Source of the DNA: a bacterium
GTDB lineage: Bacteria > Verrucomicrobiota > Verrucomicrobiia > Chthoniobacterales > UBA6821
NCBI GenBank assembly: GCA_021849805.1
Contig: JAJZSL010000001.1
Span: 255,280-319,279 of the forward strand
Direction: 5' to 3'
Length of the DNA stretch: 64,000 nt
Under the pieces are notes generated by a model. That model saw only the letters and a list, made by a program, of their open reading frames with translations, ran no database searches and was not told the origin of the DNA. Both the position numbers and the translations under genes were made by a program. Below, piece after piece: positions 44,878 through 53,511 of the stretch. Each line of letters begins with the position of its first letter. Position 1 is the stretch's first letter.

Positions 44878-45933
44878 CTAGCGAAGAGGTTTCTTCACCA
44901 GTCCAGAAATGAGTAGATCATCTCCTAGTTGGCGATAGGAGACATTATCGAGCTCAACGCCCCAAGGGATTCCTTGACCAGCGATTGCCAACACCGCTCC
45001 TCCCTGAAGAATAGGAGCTTGATAGAAGAAGACTTCATCAATGAGGTGATGATCGAATGCTTCCCCCAGCGTATAACCTCCTCCTTCAATAAGAACAGAG
45101 CTGATTCCAAGAGCCCCAAGATAGGCTATGACTTTGGGGAAAGAAGGCTCTCTGAGAATTTTAGTTCGATGATGATACTCATCAGTGAGCACATGAGCGT
45201 CTGGAGGAATATTTCCTGAAGGACTCCAAATAAAACGCCATGGCTGTAGGGCAAGAGGGGGACGAAGAGTCAGGTGAGGATTATCAATACGCACCGTGGC
45301 ACCACCAAGCAGAATTGCTTCTACCTGGGAGCGCAAGCGCATGGCATGCTGACGACTTCTCTCCGAAGTAATCCAGCGTTGCTTAGGATGAGAGGAGAGA
45401 CGACCATCAAGAGACCTACCACATTTTCCAATCACCCAAGGAAGCCCTGTTCTCATGCGATGATTCCAGTAAATATTGAGCTTTTCACATTCCTTAGAAA
45501 GGACTCCTCTGCTCACTTCGATGCCTGCTTCTCTTAGAATCTGAGCAGCTACTCCTCGATGTAAAGGATTGGGGTCTTCACATCCATAAACAACACGAGC
45601 AATTCCAGCTTGAATAATTGCTTCTGTACAAGGAGGTGTTCTTCCCGTTGTTGAACAAGGCTCTAATGTTACATAGAGTGTTGCTCCATGGGCTTCTCGA
45701 GGATTTCTTAGGTTATTAAGAGCTTCCATTTCTGCATGAGGAGCGCCTGCAGCATGATGATAGCCAAGGGAGAGTAGGTCATTATTTCCAACAATAAGCG
45801 CTCCAACCATAGGATTGGGGGCTGTTTTCCCTTTCCCATTTTTAGCTTCTCTCAGAGCCTTCCTCATCCAGTAGAGATCTAGCTCACTAAATGATAAAGA
45901 ACATTTTCTAGAGGATGAGCATGCAGTCACCAT
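44878..45933 (-). CDS. ribD: bifunctional riboflavin deaminase/reductase
   Basis: The 351-residue protein has an N-terminal zinc deaminase (PHAEMEAL and PCSTTGRTPPC, with TAPNPMVGALIV) and a C-terminal RibD_C reductase (GKCGRSLDGRL, ILLGGATVRIDNPHLTLR, SSVLIEGGGYTLGEA). It performs two riboflavin steps. Its N-terminus overlaps queA by 26 bp; FSELDLYWMRKAL before the core is typical, so the longer start is kept. Confidence 0.94.
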   Translation of the reverse strand: MVTACSSSRKCSLSFSELDLYWMRKALREAKNGKGKTAPNPMVGALIVGNNDLLSLGYHHAAGAPHAEMEALNNLRNPREAHGATLYVTLEPCSTTGRTPPCTEAIIQAGIARVVYGCEDPNPLHRGVAAQILREAGIEVSRGVLSKECEKLNIYWNHRMRTGLPWVIGKCGRSLDGRLSSHPKQRWITSERSRQHAMRLRSQVEAILLGGATVRIDNPHLTLRPPLALQPWRFIWSPSGNIPPDAHVLTDEYHHRTKILREPSFPKVIAYLGALGISSVLIEGGGYTLGEAFDHHLIDEVFFYQAPILQGGAVLAIAGQGIPWGVELDNVSYRQLGDDLLISGLVKKPLR

Positions 45934-46897
45934 AACTAAAAAAGCGATACTTCTTGGCTATCGCAATATGATAGATCTCAAGCATTCTCTCTCGCCCTAG
46001 AAGAGCACTCACCAGCATGAGGAGCGTTGAGCCCGGCAAATGAAAATTAGTAAGAAGAGCATTCACGCGTTCAAAACAATAAGGAGGACGAATAAAAAGG
46101 GACGTTGATCCCTCCCCTGCCATAATAGGTCCGGGAGGTAATGATTCGAGTACACGAACAGTCGTCGTTCCTACAGCTAGAAGACGCCCTGGAGGAGAAG
46201 CCAGATATTCATTGAGGCGTAAAGCAACTGACTCATTTATTTTATAATATTCACGATGCATTTGATGTTCACTGAGATCATGCACTTTCACCGGCAAAAA
46301 TGTTCCTGGACCAACATGCAAGGTAAGGAAGAGATGCTCAAACTGGTTTAATATTTCCTTTGTAAAGTGAAGACCTGCTGTTGGAGCTGCTATTGATCCT
46401 GCCTCTTGGGCAAAAACAGTTTGGTAGCGAACTTGATCCTCTGGCTCTCTGGGACGCTTTAAATAAGGAGGAATCGGAAGCTCTCCCCATTTTTCTAGAT
46501 CAGGAGGAGAATCAAAGGCTAACAAACGAGTTCCATCTTCAAAAATTTCCTTCACTTCAACATGAGAGTTAGCAAGCGTAACACTAGCTCCAAGAAGCAT
46601 TCTACGTCCTGGTTTGACCATGGCTACCCAATGAAGAGGGTCCTTCTTTTCGATGAGAAGGACCTCCACTCTCCTGGAGGGATCGTACAAGCGAGCTGGA
46701 ATGACTTTGCTATTATTGAGCACCAAAAGATCATTCTCAGTAATATATTCTCCTAGATCACGAAAAAAACGATGCTCAAGAGTGCCACTTTGACGATGAA
46801 CCACGAGCATTCGCGAGGCTTCACGCTCTTTGAGAGGATGAGAGGCAATAAGCTCTGAAGGCAGTTGATACTGATAGTCGCTTAGAAACGAACTCAC
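45908..46897 (-). CDS. queA: S-adenosylmethionine:tRNA ribosyltransferase-isomerase
   Basis: The 329-residue enzyme builds epoxyqueuosine in the wobble base of tRNAs for Tyr, His, Asn and Asp. Family features are YQLPSELIASHPLKERE near the start, LVLNNSKVIPARL, SIAAPTAGLHFT, LHVGPGTFLPV and the late LLTNFHLPGSTLLMLVSAL. It overlaps grx (4 bp) and ribD (26 bp), indicating a tight operon. Confidence 0.96.
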   Translation of the reverse strand: MSSFLSDYQYQLPSELIASHPLKEREASRMLVVHRQSGTLEHRFFRDLGEYITENDLLVLNNSKVIPARLYDPSRRVEVLLIEKKDPLHWVAMVKPGRRMLLGASVTLANSHVEVKEIFEDGTRLLAFDSPPDLEKWGELPIPPYLKRPREPEDQVRYQTVFAQEAGSIAAPTAGLHFTKEILNQFEHLFLTLHVGPGTFLPVKVHDLSEHQMHREYYKINESVALRLNEYLASPPGRLLAVGTTTVRVLESLPPGPIMAGEGSTSLFIRPPYCFERVNALLTNFHLPGSTLLMLVSALLGRERMLEIYHIAIAKKYRFFSYGDCMLIL

Positions 46898-47127
46898 GCT
46901 TGTTTCAAAAATAGAGCAAGCTCTGCTACATCAAAATCAGCAAGCACTCGATGATCCTCTGTTTGAAGCGTTGGTGTTTTCTGTTGTCCTGAAAGTTTAA
47001 TCATCTCTTCATAAGCCGCAGCATCAGCAAGCACATCAACAGACTCATAGGCAATGTGACGAGCATCGAGCCACTCCATGGCATCACGGCACCAAGGGCA
47101 TCCTGATTTAATATAAAGCTTTTTCAT
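46894..47127 (-). CDS. glutaredoxin-like protein
   Basis: This 77-residue protein has the fold start KKLYIKSGCPWCRDAMEWL with a CPWC redox site, and the cis-proline motif KTPTLQ. ATG 47127 has a well-placed AGGAAG upstream; a longer frame would add 12 residues with no homology. It heads the operon with queA, ribD and trpS. Confidence 0.9.
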   Translation of the reverse strand: MKKLYIKSGCPWCRDAMEWLDARHIAYESVDVLADAAAYEEMIKLSGQQKTPTLQTEDHRVLADFDVAELALFLKQA

Positions 47128-47170
47128 GACTGTGATTCTTCCTGAAGAAAAGCCTTCGCTCAATCTTTTA

Positions 47171-47199
47171 TTGCCTCTTATTGTGAATTAGCTCAGAAT
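47171..47199 (+). promoter_or_regulatory. putative sigma-70 promoter of tRNA-Glu
   Basis: TTGCCT (47171-47176) and CAGAAT (47194-47199) are 17 bp apart, with the -10 box 16 bp before the tRNA start. Confidence 0.4.
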
Positions 47200-47215
47200 C
47201 AATCGCTGGTTTCAT

Positions 47216-47290
47216 GGCGCGTTCGTCTAGTGGTTAGGACACAGCCCTCTCAAGGCTGGCGCACGGGTTCGACTCCCGTACGCGCTGCCA
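47216..47290 (+). tRNA. tRNA-Glu(CUC)
   Basis: The acceptor GGCGCGT pairs with ACGCGCT (a G1-U72 wobble at the end), followed by discriminator G and an encoded CCA (47288-47290). The anticodon stem CAGCC/GGCTG has loop CTCTCAA, giving CUC. The T arm is typical (loop TTCGACT). The aroD gene on the other strand ends inside this tRNA. Confidence 0.94.
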
Positions 47291-48023
47291 ACGAGATTTC
47301 TTTTTCAAAGGCACGAAAGTGAGCTGCTATTTCTAGAGCAGACCATTGGCCTTCCAACTGCGCTTGAGCAAGCCATCCGTACGAGAGCATTGATCCGAAG
47401 AGAGGAAGCAGCAAGCGTGAGAGCTTTCCACCTGGCCCCATTCCCATTGTTGCAGCTGGAAATTGAGTTTCTGCCATTATTTGAAAATCAATGAGGGCTA
47501 GAAGTTCCTCTTTAGTATTGATTCTGCAAGCAACTTTAAAAATATCAGCCCCTCTCTCTTTTGCCTCCAAGAGCATCGAAGTTAATCGTTTTTGCGGAGG
47601 AAGAGTATAAAAATCATGAAAAGAGAGAATGACCAGTCGCTTTGTTTTTTTTGCAACTTCCATTGTGGAAGCAAGCTGCTTCCTAGAGCGCCATTCAATA
47701 TCAATAGCAAAAGCCCAAGGGAGTGCTTCTTCAAGGAGCTGCTGACGTTTCAGGGAAGTGAGTGAGCCCTCTCCTCCTTCTTCTGGATGACGTGCTGTGG
47801 CAATAACTGGAAGTGGCCAACGAGAAGGCAAAGAGTCCAGCGGCAAGGAATCCAAACGAGCTTCTAGAAGATCAATCACTTGAAAAATTTCTTCAGGTGC
47901 CTTAGAGAGTTTTCGAAGGCACGCGGCAGAGTGAAGTGTTCCGACAACAAATGGAGGAATCCAGGAAGAAGGAGCTCTCTCTTTTCTTGATCGTTGACTC
48001 CTTCTAGGATCGAGAGTGTTCAA
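47250..48023 (-). CDS. aroD: type I 3-dehydroquinate dehydratase
   Basis: The 257-residue protein has the class I pattern: VIATARHPEEGGEGSL, FAIDIEW, the catalytic histidine in LSFHDFY, the Schiff-base lysine in IFKVACRI and the closing GMGPGGKLSRL. It removes water from dehydroquinate in the shikimate pathway. The last 13 residues and the stop codon are read from the antisense strand of tRNA-Glu, so its natural terminus has probably been lost or extended. The N-terminus is basic and may also be over-long. Confidence 0.88.
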   Translation of the reverse strand: MNTLDPRRSQRSRKERAPSSWIPPFVVGTLHSAACLRKLSKAPEEIFQVIDLLEARLDSLPLDSLPSRWPLPVIATARHPEEGGEGSLTSLKRQQLLEEALPWAFAIDIEWRSRKQLASTMEVAKKTKRLVILSFHDFYTLPPQKRLTSMLLEAKERGADIFKVACRINTKEELLALIDFQIMAETQFPAATMGMGPGGKLSRLLLPLFGSMLSYGWLAQAQLEGQWSALEIAAHFRAFEKEISLAARTGVEPVRQP

Positions 48024-48123
48024 TTACTTAGAAATTACGAAAAAGCGTGGAGAGAGAAAGTGATGAGGAGAATTAGGCAATCAAATGGAGAACCATGTAT
48101 CTCTTATCCTTAGCATAGATAAG

Positions 48124-50946
48124 CTACTGACATGCTTCACACTCTTCTCCTCTTATTTTTGCTTCCAAACTACAAGCTTTAGCTTCATTGGAACGCATGC
48201 TCTCCTCTGCTTTTCCTTCATTCACCCAACGCGGGCGAGACTGCAAGGTTGTTTTTTCAATGGTATTAGCAGCAACGGATCTTAAGTAATAAGTTGTCTT
48301 CAATCCACTCTCCCAAGCATGCATATACATATCATTTAATTTTTTCCCATTAGGAGCAGCAATATAGAGATTGAGTGACTGCCCCATATCAATCCATTTT
48401 TGACGACGACTAGCGCATTCTATATACCAATAAGGTTCTACTTCAAAGGCGGTACGATAAATTTCACGAAGAGCTTGAGGAATTCTCTCAATTTCCTGAA
48501 TGGAACCATCCATATATTTTAACTCTTCAATCATGCTTTGATCCCAGAGTTCCAATTTTTTTAAATCCTCCACAAGATATTCATTAATAACAGTAAAATC
48601 ACCACTGAGATTTCCCTTTGCAAAAAGATTTTTAAACGTTGGTTCAATCGATTGAGCAATTCCAGTAATGTTAGAAATAGTTGCCGTAGGAGCAATGGCC
48701 ATACAATTACTATTGCGCATACCATGCTCTGCAATGGAGTGTCGTACAACCTCCCAATCAAGAGTAGAAGAGCGATCCATCTTGATTGGCAGGCCTCGCT
48801 CTTTTTCTAGAATATCAATAGTATCAAGGGGTAAGAGTCCTCGATCCCACTTAGAGCCCTTAAATGTTTCATAAGTACCACGCTCTTGAGCAAGCTTTGA
48901 AGAAGCTAAAATTGCATAATAAGATATTGCTTCCATGCTACGATCAGCAAACTGAAGAGCTTCCTGACTTGCATAACTTATTTTCATTTTGTAGAGCGAG
49001 TCCTGAAAGCCCATAATACCAAGACCTACAGGACGATGACGCAAGTTAGCTACTCCTGCTTCCTTTGTAGGGTAGTAATTAATATCAATCACATTATCGA
49101 GCATCCGCATTGCTGTAGTGATTGTTTTTTCTAATAGCGGAAGGTTTAATCCATTTTTTGTTGTGTGCAGTGGCAAATTAATGGAACCAAGATTGCATAC
49201 AGCCGTTTCCTCTTCGGAGGTGTTCAAAAGAATTTCAGTACAAAGATTAGAACTATGAACAACGCCAACATGATCCTGAGGAGATCTAACATTAGAGGGA
49301 TCCTTAAAGGTGATCCAAGGATGCCCTGTTTCAAAGAGCATCGAGAGCATTTTACGCCATAGAGATACTGCTTCTACACGTTTGAACTGAGTAATTTTCC
49401 CTGTATCAACCATAGCTTCATATGTCTTATATCGAGCTTCAAAAGCAGCACCATAGAGATCATGCAGATCGCTGACATCACTAGGACTAAAAAGTGTCCA
49501 AGAAGCATTTCCCTGAACTCTCTTCATGAAGAGATCAGGAATCCAATTAGCCGTATTCATATCATGAGTACGGCGACGTTCATCACCCACGTTTTTACGA
49601 AGCTCAAGAAAATCTTCAATATCCAAATGCCAGGTTTCTAAATAAGCACACATAGCTCCCTTCCGCTTTCCTCCTTGATTCACAGCAACAGCTGTATCAT
49701 TGGCAACCTTAAGAAAAGGAATCACTCCTTGACTCTCTCCATTAGTTCCTTTGATGAGAGAACCACTAGCACGCACATTCGTCCAATCATTACCAAGACC
49801 TCCTGCCCATTTTGAAAGCTTTGCATCATCGCCAACACACTTGAAGATATGATCAAGATCATCCATCACCGTTGTTAGATAGCAAGAGCTCAGTTGAGGA
49901 TGCAGCGTTCCTGCATTAAAAAGGGTAGGAGTTGAGGACGTGAAAAGAAACGAAGAGAGAAGATGGTAAAATTCAAGAGCTCTTTGAGTTCGCTCAGCTC
50001 CTTCACGAAGAGCTAAACCCATAGCAACACGCATCCAGAAGTATTGAGGAGTTTCAATACGACGATGACCTACATGGATTAAATAGCGATCATAAATTGT
50101 TTGAAGTCCCATGTAGTTGAACTGTAGGTCACGCTCTGGCTGAAGTGCTGCAGCGAGCTTTTCTAAGTCAAATTCCAATAATTCAGAGGAAAGGCGCTTT
50201 TCATCAACACCCTGATTCAAATACGCCTTGAAGTGATTTCTATGAGCTTCTTGAAGATTTTCATAATGCTTATACCCTGGAATCACTTCACGATAGATCG
50301 ATTCTAGGAGCAAACGAGCTGTTATATAACCATAGGCTGGATCTCGCTCAATGCGAGTTTTTGCTGAAAAAATCATTGCTTTTTCAATTTCATCCAAGCG
50401 AACTCCATCATAAATGTTCTTAAGAACCTCATCAGCCATTTCACGTATCTGAGAGCGATCTTCAAAACCACGACACGCACGTACAATGGTTCGGACAATA
50501 CGTTGCGGATCAAGCGCCTTAGTGCGACCATCAGGGAAGCTTACTTGAATTTGTAGGGCAGTCTCATTGGCAGGAGTATTGAGGGCACGCGCACGGCGAC
50601 GCTCTTCGCGATAAATAATGTAGCGTCGAGCAATATCATGATAACCATGCTTCATCAGAGCCACCTCAACGGCATCTTGAATTAACTCAATTTCAAGCTC
50701 CTCTCCGCGAACAGCTCGTGCTAGTAGACGTTGAACGATTTCTTGATGTACTAGTGCAATGGAATTTCTATCTTCAAGCGAAAGTATGGTATCGGAGGGA
50801 AGATTGCGTTCTGCCCTAAAAGCCCCTTCCATGGCTAAGGCAATACGCTCTTCGTTAAAAATTTCTCTGCGACCATCACGTTTGCGTACTGTAAATTTTT
50901 TTTCAGCAAGAGGATCAAGAGCTTGCAGTGGAAATAGAGTATCCAT
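48124..50946 (-). CDS. nrdA: ribonucleoside-diphosphate reductase, class I, alpha subunit
   Basis: The 940-residue enzyme starts with two ATP-cone regulatory domains (about 15-110 and 130-220). Then come the catalytic barrel with [41 protein letters not shown] and NLGSINLP, and the proximal [16 protein letters not shown]. The C-terminal CEACQ carries the redox cysteine pair. It makes deoxyribonucleotides with a NrdB partner, which is not adjacent here. Double ATP-cones imply dATP feedback control. Confidence 0.96.
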   Translation of the reverse strand: MDTLFPLQALDPLAEKKFTVRKRDGRREIFNEERIALAMEGAFRAERNLPSDTILSLEDRNSIALVHQEIVQRLLARAVRGEELEIELIQDAVEVALMKHGYHDIARRYIIYREERRRARALNTPANETALQIQVSFPDGRTKALDPQRIVRTIVRACRGFEDRSQIREMADEVLKNIYDGVRLDEIEKAMIFSAKTRIERDPAYGYITARLLLESIYREVIPGYKHYENLQEAHRNHFKAYLNQGVDEKRLSSELLEFDLEKLAAALQPERDLQFNYMGLQTIYDRYLIHVGHRRIETPQYFWMRVAMGLALREGAERTQRALEFYHLLSSFLFTSSTPTLFNAGTLHPQLSSCYLTTVMDDLDHIFKCVGDDAKLSKWAGGLGNDWTNVRASGSLIKGTNGESQGVIPFLKVANDTAVAVNQGGKRKGAMCAYLETWHLDIEDFLELRKNVGDERRRTHDMNTANWIPDLFMKRVQGNASWTLFSPSDVSDLHDLYGAAFEARYKTYEAMVDTGKITQFKRVEAVSLWRKMLSMLFETGHPWITFKDPSNVRSPQDHVGVVHSSNLCTEILLNTSEEETAVCNLGSINLPLHTTKNGLNLPLLEKTITTAMRMLDNVIDINYYPTKEAGVANLRHRPVGLGIMGFQDSLYKMKISYASQEALQFADRSMEAISYYAILASSKLAQERGTYETFKGSKWDRGLLPLDTIDILEKERGLPIKMDRSSTLDWEVVRHSIAEHGMRNSNCMAIAPTATISNITGIAQSIEPTFKNLFAKGNLSGDFTVINEYLVEDLKKLELWDQSMIEELKYMDGSIQEIERIPQALREIYRTAFEVEPYWYIECASRRQKWIDMGQSLNLYIAAPNGKKLNDMYMHAWESGLKTTYYLRSVAANTIEKTTLQSRPRWVNEGKAEESMRSNEAKACSLEAKIRGEECEACQ

Positions 50947-51106
50947 AGAGAAGAAAGTAAAAAGTTATTGTGAAGAAATAGTTGAAGTCCCTCCTCAATA
51001 GCAGCGCTGCAACAAAACTACTGAAGCATTGTTTATAGCTATTTAGGTTTGTCGCTACTGGCTACTTTGAGTTAGTTAATAAAATTAAGAAATTTATTGA
51101 GAAATT

Positions 51107-51134
51107 TTGAACCACAAGATTTGAACCACAAGAT
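51107..51134. repeat. 14-bp tandem repeat upstream of nrdA
   Basis: TTGAACCACAAGAT occurs twice in exact tandem, 160-190 bp before the nrdA start. On the nrdA strand each unit contains ATCTTGTG, which resembles half of an NrdR box, though as direct rather than inverted repeats. Confidence 0.6.
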
Positions 51135-51170
51135 GTAGAATAATAAAAAGCAATTTCTACTTTTTGTAGT

Positions 51171-51204
51171 AAAAACTGAATCTTTTCCCCTAAAAGAAGA
51201 TTCA
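51171..51204 (-). terminator. rho-independent terminator after folC
   Basis: On the minus strand TGAATCTT (51204-51197) pairs with AAGATTCA (51184-51177) over a 12-base loop, followed by GTTTTT. It lies about 110 bp after the folC stop and before nrdA. Confidence 0.55.
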
Positions 51205-51315
51205 AAAATTTTCTAAGATTTTATCGATGCTCTACCTCCTTGAGCAAGCAGAAGAGCTGAAAAAAATAATTTTTAAATATTTGACTCTCGTTACTAAGAG
51301 CCAAGTAGAAGGATT

Positions 51316-52584
51316 TTACTGCAGGAAGGGTGAATAATCTTCTCCTTTAATCAGAGAGAGGGCTTCAGCAACGAGGAAAAGTGATCCTGTTACTAAAATA
51401 GGAGCGGGAGAAGCTTCTCGGAGAATCAAGTTTTTTTTGTTTTTTTTTCGTTGAGAACTTTTTTGTTCATCAAAAGCCTCCCTTAGCGATGAAAAAAGAT
51501 GGGCTCTTGGAAGAAACGATTTCATAGTAGAAGGGGGAAGTGTACGAGTAGAAGCAACAGGAACTAGATAAATTTCAGAAGCAATGGAATCTAGCATGGA
51601 TAACATGAGCTCCCATTTTTTATCAGTAAGAGCTCCAAAAATAAGAAGACACTTTCGATGAAAAAAAATTTCCTTCCACGTAACAACAAGCTCACTGACT
51701 GCTTGAGGATTGTGAGCTCCATCTAAAACAATTTCGTGATCATCACTGCCAAAGAAAGAAAATCGTTGGAAGCGACCTGGCCAAGAAACGTTTTCTAGTC
51801 CCCTGGCCTGTTGATCTGGCGTGAGTTTCCATGGGCTTTCTTCAATTAATTGGAGAGCTAGAGCTCCATTCCAACGCTGATAGGAGCCAGCAAGCCCTAA
51901 AGGAGTCTTCTCCAAGAGTGGTTGTTCAATGATTCTTAAAGGAACCTGAAGACGATGTGATGTTTCTTCGAGGACATCCATCACTGCTCTCTCCTGAGGA
52001 AGCACAAGAAGAGGAACCTCAGGACGCATGATTCCTGCTTTCTCTTGAGCAATCAAACGGAGTGTAGAACCAAGGTATTCTTGGTGGTCTAATCCAATCG
52101 CGGTAATAGCCGTTGCTATTTTTTCTGTTGCTACATTTGTTGCATCAAGCCTCCCCCCCATTCCTGTTTCTAAAACAATGACATCGCAAGAGGACTGTGC
52201 AAAATAGTGAAAAGCAAGTGCTGTGGTAATTTCAAAAAAAGTAGGACTGCTACTCCAATGTTCAATGATTTCTTTAATTTTTGCTAAACCCTGATCCAAA
52301 TCTTCAAGTGAGATCATGGTGTTATCTATTTGAATCCTCTCTCTAAAATTCAGTAAATGGGGGGAAGTATAAAGGCCAACACGAACTCCTGCAGCCTTGA
52401 GAAGAGAAGCTGAAAAAGCAGCAACAGAGCCCTTGCCATTGGTCCCTGCAATGTGAAAAACTGGCTTTTTTTTCTCAGGATGGCCCAGAGCTTCAAGAAG
52501 AAACTCTATTCTCGTCAATCCAGGTGAAATACCGTGAAGCTGTTGTTGGTAGAGCCAGGGAAGGAACTTAGAACCTTGGAGCAT
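51316..52584 (-). CDS. folC: folylpolyglutamate synthase / dihydrofolate synthase
   Basis: The 422-residue Mur-ligase-family enzyme has the P-loop AGTNGKGSVAAF, YTSPHLLNFRERI, VLETGMGGRLDATNV, GLDHQEYLG and the C-terminal domain's LDGAHNPQA. It adds glutamate to folates. It follows accD by 29 bp on the same strand, a pairing common in bacteria. Confidence 0.95.
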   Translation of the reverse strand: MLQGSKFLPWLYQQQLHGISPGLTRIEFLLEALGHPEKKKPVFHIAGTNGKGSVAAFSASLLKAAGVRVGLYTSPHLLNFRERIQIDNTMISLEDLDQGLAKIKEIIEHWSSSPTFFEITTALAFHYFAQSSCDVIVLETGMGGRLDATNVATEKIATAITAIGLDHQEYLGSTLRLIAQEKAGIMRPEVPLLVLPQERAVMDVLEETSHRLQVPLRIIEQPLLEKTPLGLAGSYQRWNGALALQLIEESPWKLTPDQQARGLENVSWPGRFQRFSFFGSDDHEIVLDGAHNPQAVSELVVTWKEIFFHRKCLLIFGALTDKKWELMLSMLDSIASEIYLVPVASTRTLPPSTMKSFLPRAHLFSSLREAFDEQKSSQRKKNKKNLILREASPAPILVTGSLFLVAEALSLIKGEDYSPFLQ

Positions 52585-52613
52585 CGTTGCTCAGCAGAAT
52601 AGGATTGTCCCCT

Positions 52614-53453
52614 CTAGCGGGCAAAATAGTTCAGAATAGTCATCAGCGTAGTTCTTATCTGAGCTCGAGGAACAATCTGATCAATGAGTCCATGTTCTAG
52701 AAGAAATTCAGCAGTTTGAAATCCTGGAGGTAAATTTTGATGTGTTGTTTCACGAATGACTCTTGGTCCTGCAAACCCAATCATGCTCTTGGGTTCAGCT
52801 AAAATAATATCACCAAGTGTCGCAAAACTAGCCATTACTCCAGCTGTTGTAGGGTTGGTCAAAATAGAAATATAAGGTAAGCCTGACTGACTGTGACGAG
52901 CTAGAGCTGCACTGGTCTTCGCAAGCTGCATAAGGCTGAACATTCCTTCATACATACGTGCTCCTCCTGAACTTGAAACAATAACAATCGGATGTTTCTT
53001 CTTGGTCGAACCTTCAATGATTCGAGTGATTTTCTCGCCAACAACAGAGCCGAGCGAGCCTGCTAAAAACTGAAAATCCATAGCGGCAATACCAAGCGAA
53101 TGCCCCCCTAACGTAGCATAGCCAGTACGTACAGCATCGAGAAGACCTGTTTTTTGCTGGTAAGTCTTCAAACGTTCAAGATAGGTCGAAACTCCTTGAA
53201 ACTTCAGTGGATCAGAAGAACTCATTGTAGTATCAACTTCAAGGAATGATCCAGCATCTACGATGCTATTGATACGCTCTAGAGCAGAAAGCGCAAAATG
53301 ATGATGACAATGCGGACAGACCTTGATGTTCTCTTCAAGAGCGAGGTGATGAATCATTTCCCCACAGCTGGGACACTTTGTCCAAAGACCCTCTGGCATC
53401 TCTTTTTTACTCTTTGCTCCAAACTTAAGGGAAGGCCGTTTGAAAATAGTCAT
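52614..53453 (-). CDS. accD: acetyl-CoA carboxylase carboxyltransferase subunit beta
   Basis: The 279-residue subunit has the N-terminal zinc ribbon (KCPSCGEMI and VCPHCHHHF, about 26-52) and carboxyltransferase core motifs MDFQFLAGSLGSVVGEK, SSSGGARMYEG and LTNPTTAGVMASFA. With AccA it makes malonyl-CoA for fatty acid synthesis. It lies 58 bp downstream of the SopB-like gene on the same strand. Confidence 0.96.
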   Translation of the reverse strand: MTIFKRPSLKFGAKSKKEMPEGLWTKCPSCGEMIHHLALEENIKVCPHCHHHFALSALERINSIVDAGSFLEVDTTMSSSDPLKFQGVSTYLERLKTYQQKTGLLDAVRTGYATLGGHSLGIAAMDFQFLAGSLGSVVGEKITRIIEGSTKKKHPIVIVSSSGGARMYEGMFSLMQLAKTSAALARHSQSGLPYISILTNPTTAGVMASFATLGDIILAEPKSMIGFAGPRVIRETTHQNLPPGFQTAEFLLEHGLIDQIVPRAQIRTTLMTILNYFAR

Positions 53454-53511
53454 AATAGGCTAGTGAGGGTACCAGAAGATATCATCCCTGTCAGTAGCAA
53501 AGAAGAGGAGT

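Larger units (their letters stand above)
50947..51315. other. 369-bp gap upstream of nrdA
   Basis: This gap holds a palindrome GCAGCGCTGC (about 51002-51011), a 14-bp tandem repeat (51107-51134), a small hairpin CTAC/GTAG (about 51158-51169) and the putative folC terminator. No gene is seen. It probably contains the nrdA promoter. Confidence 0.6.
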
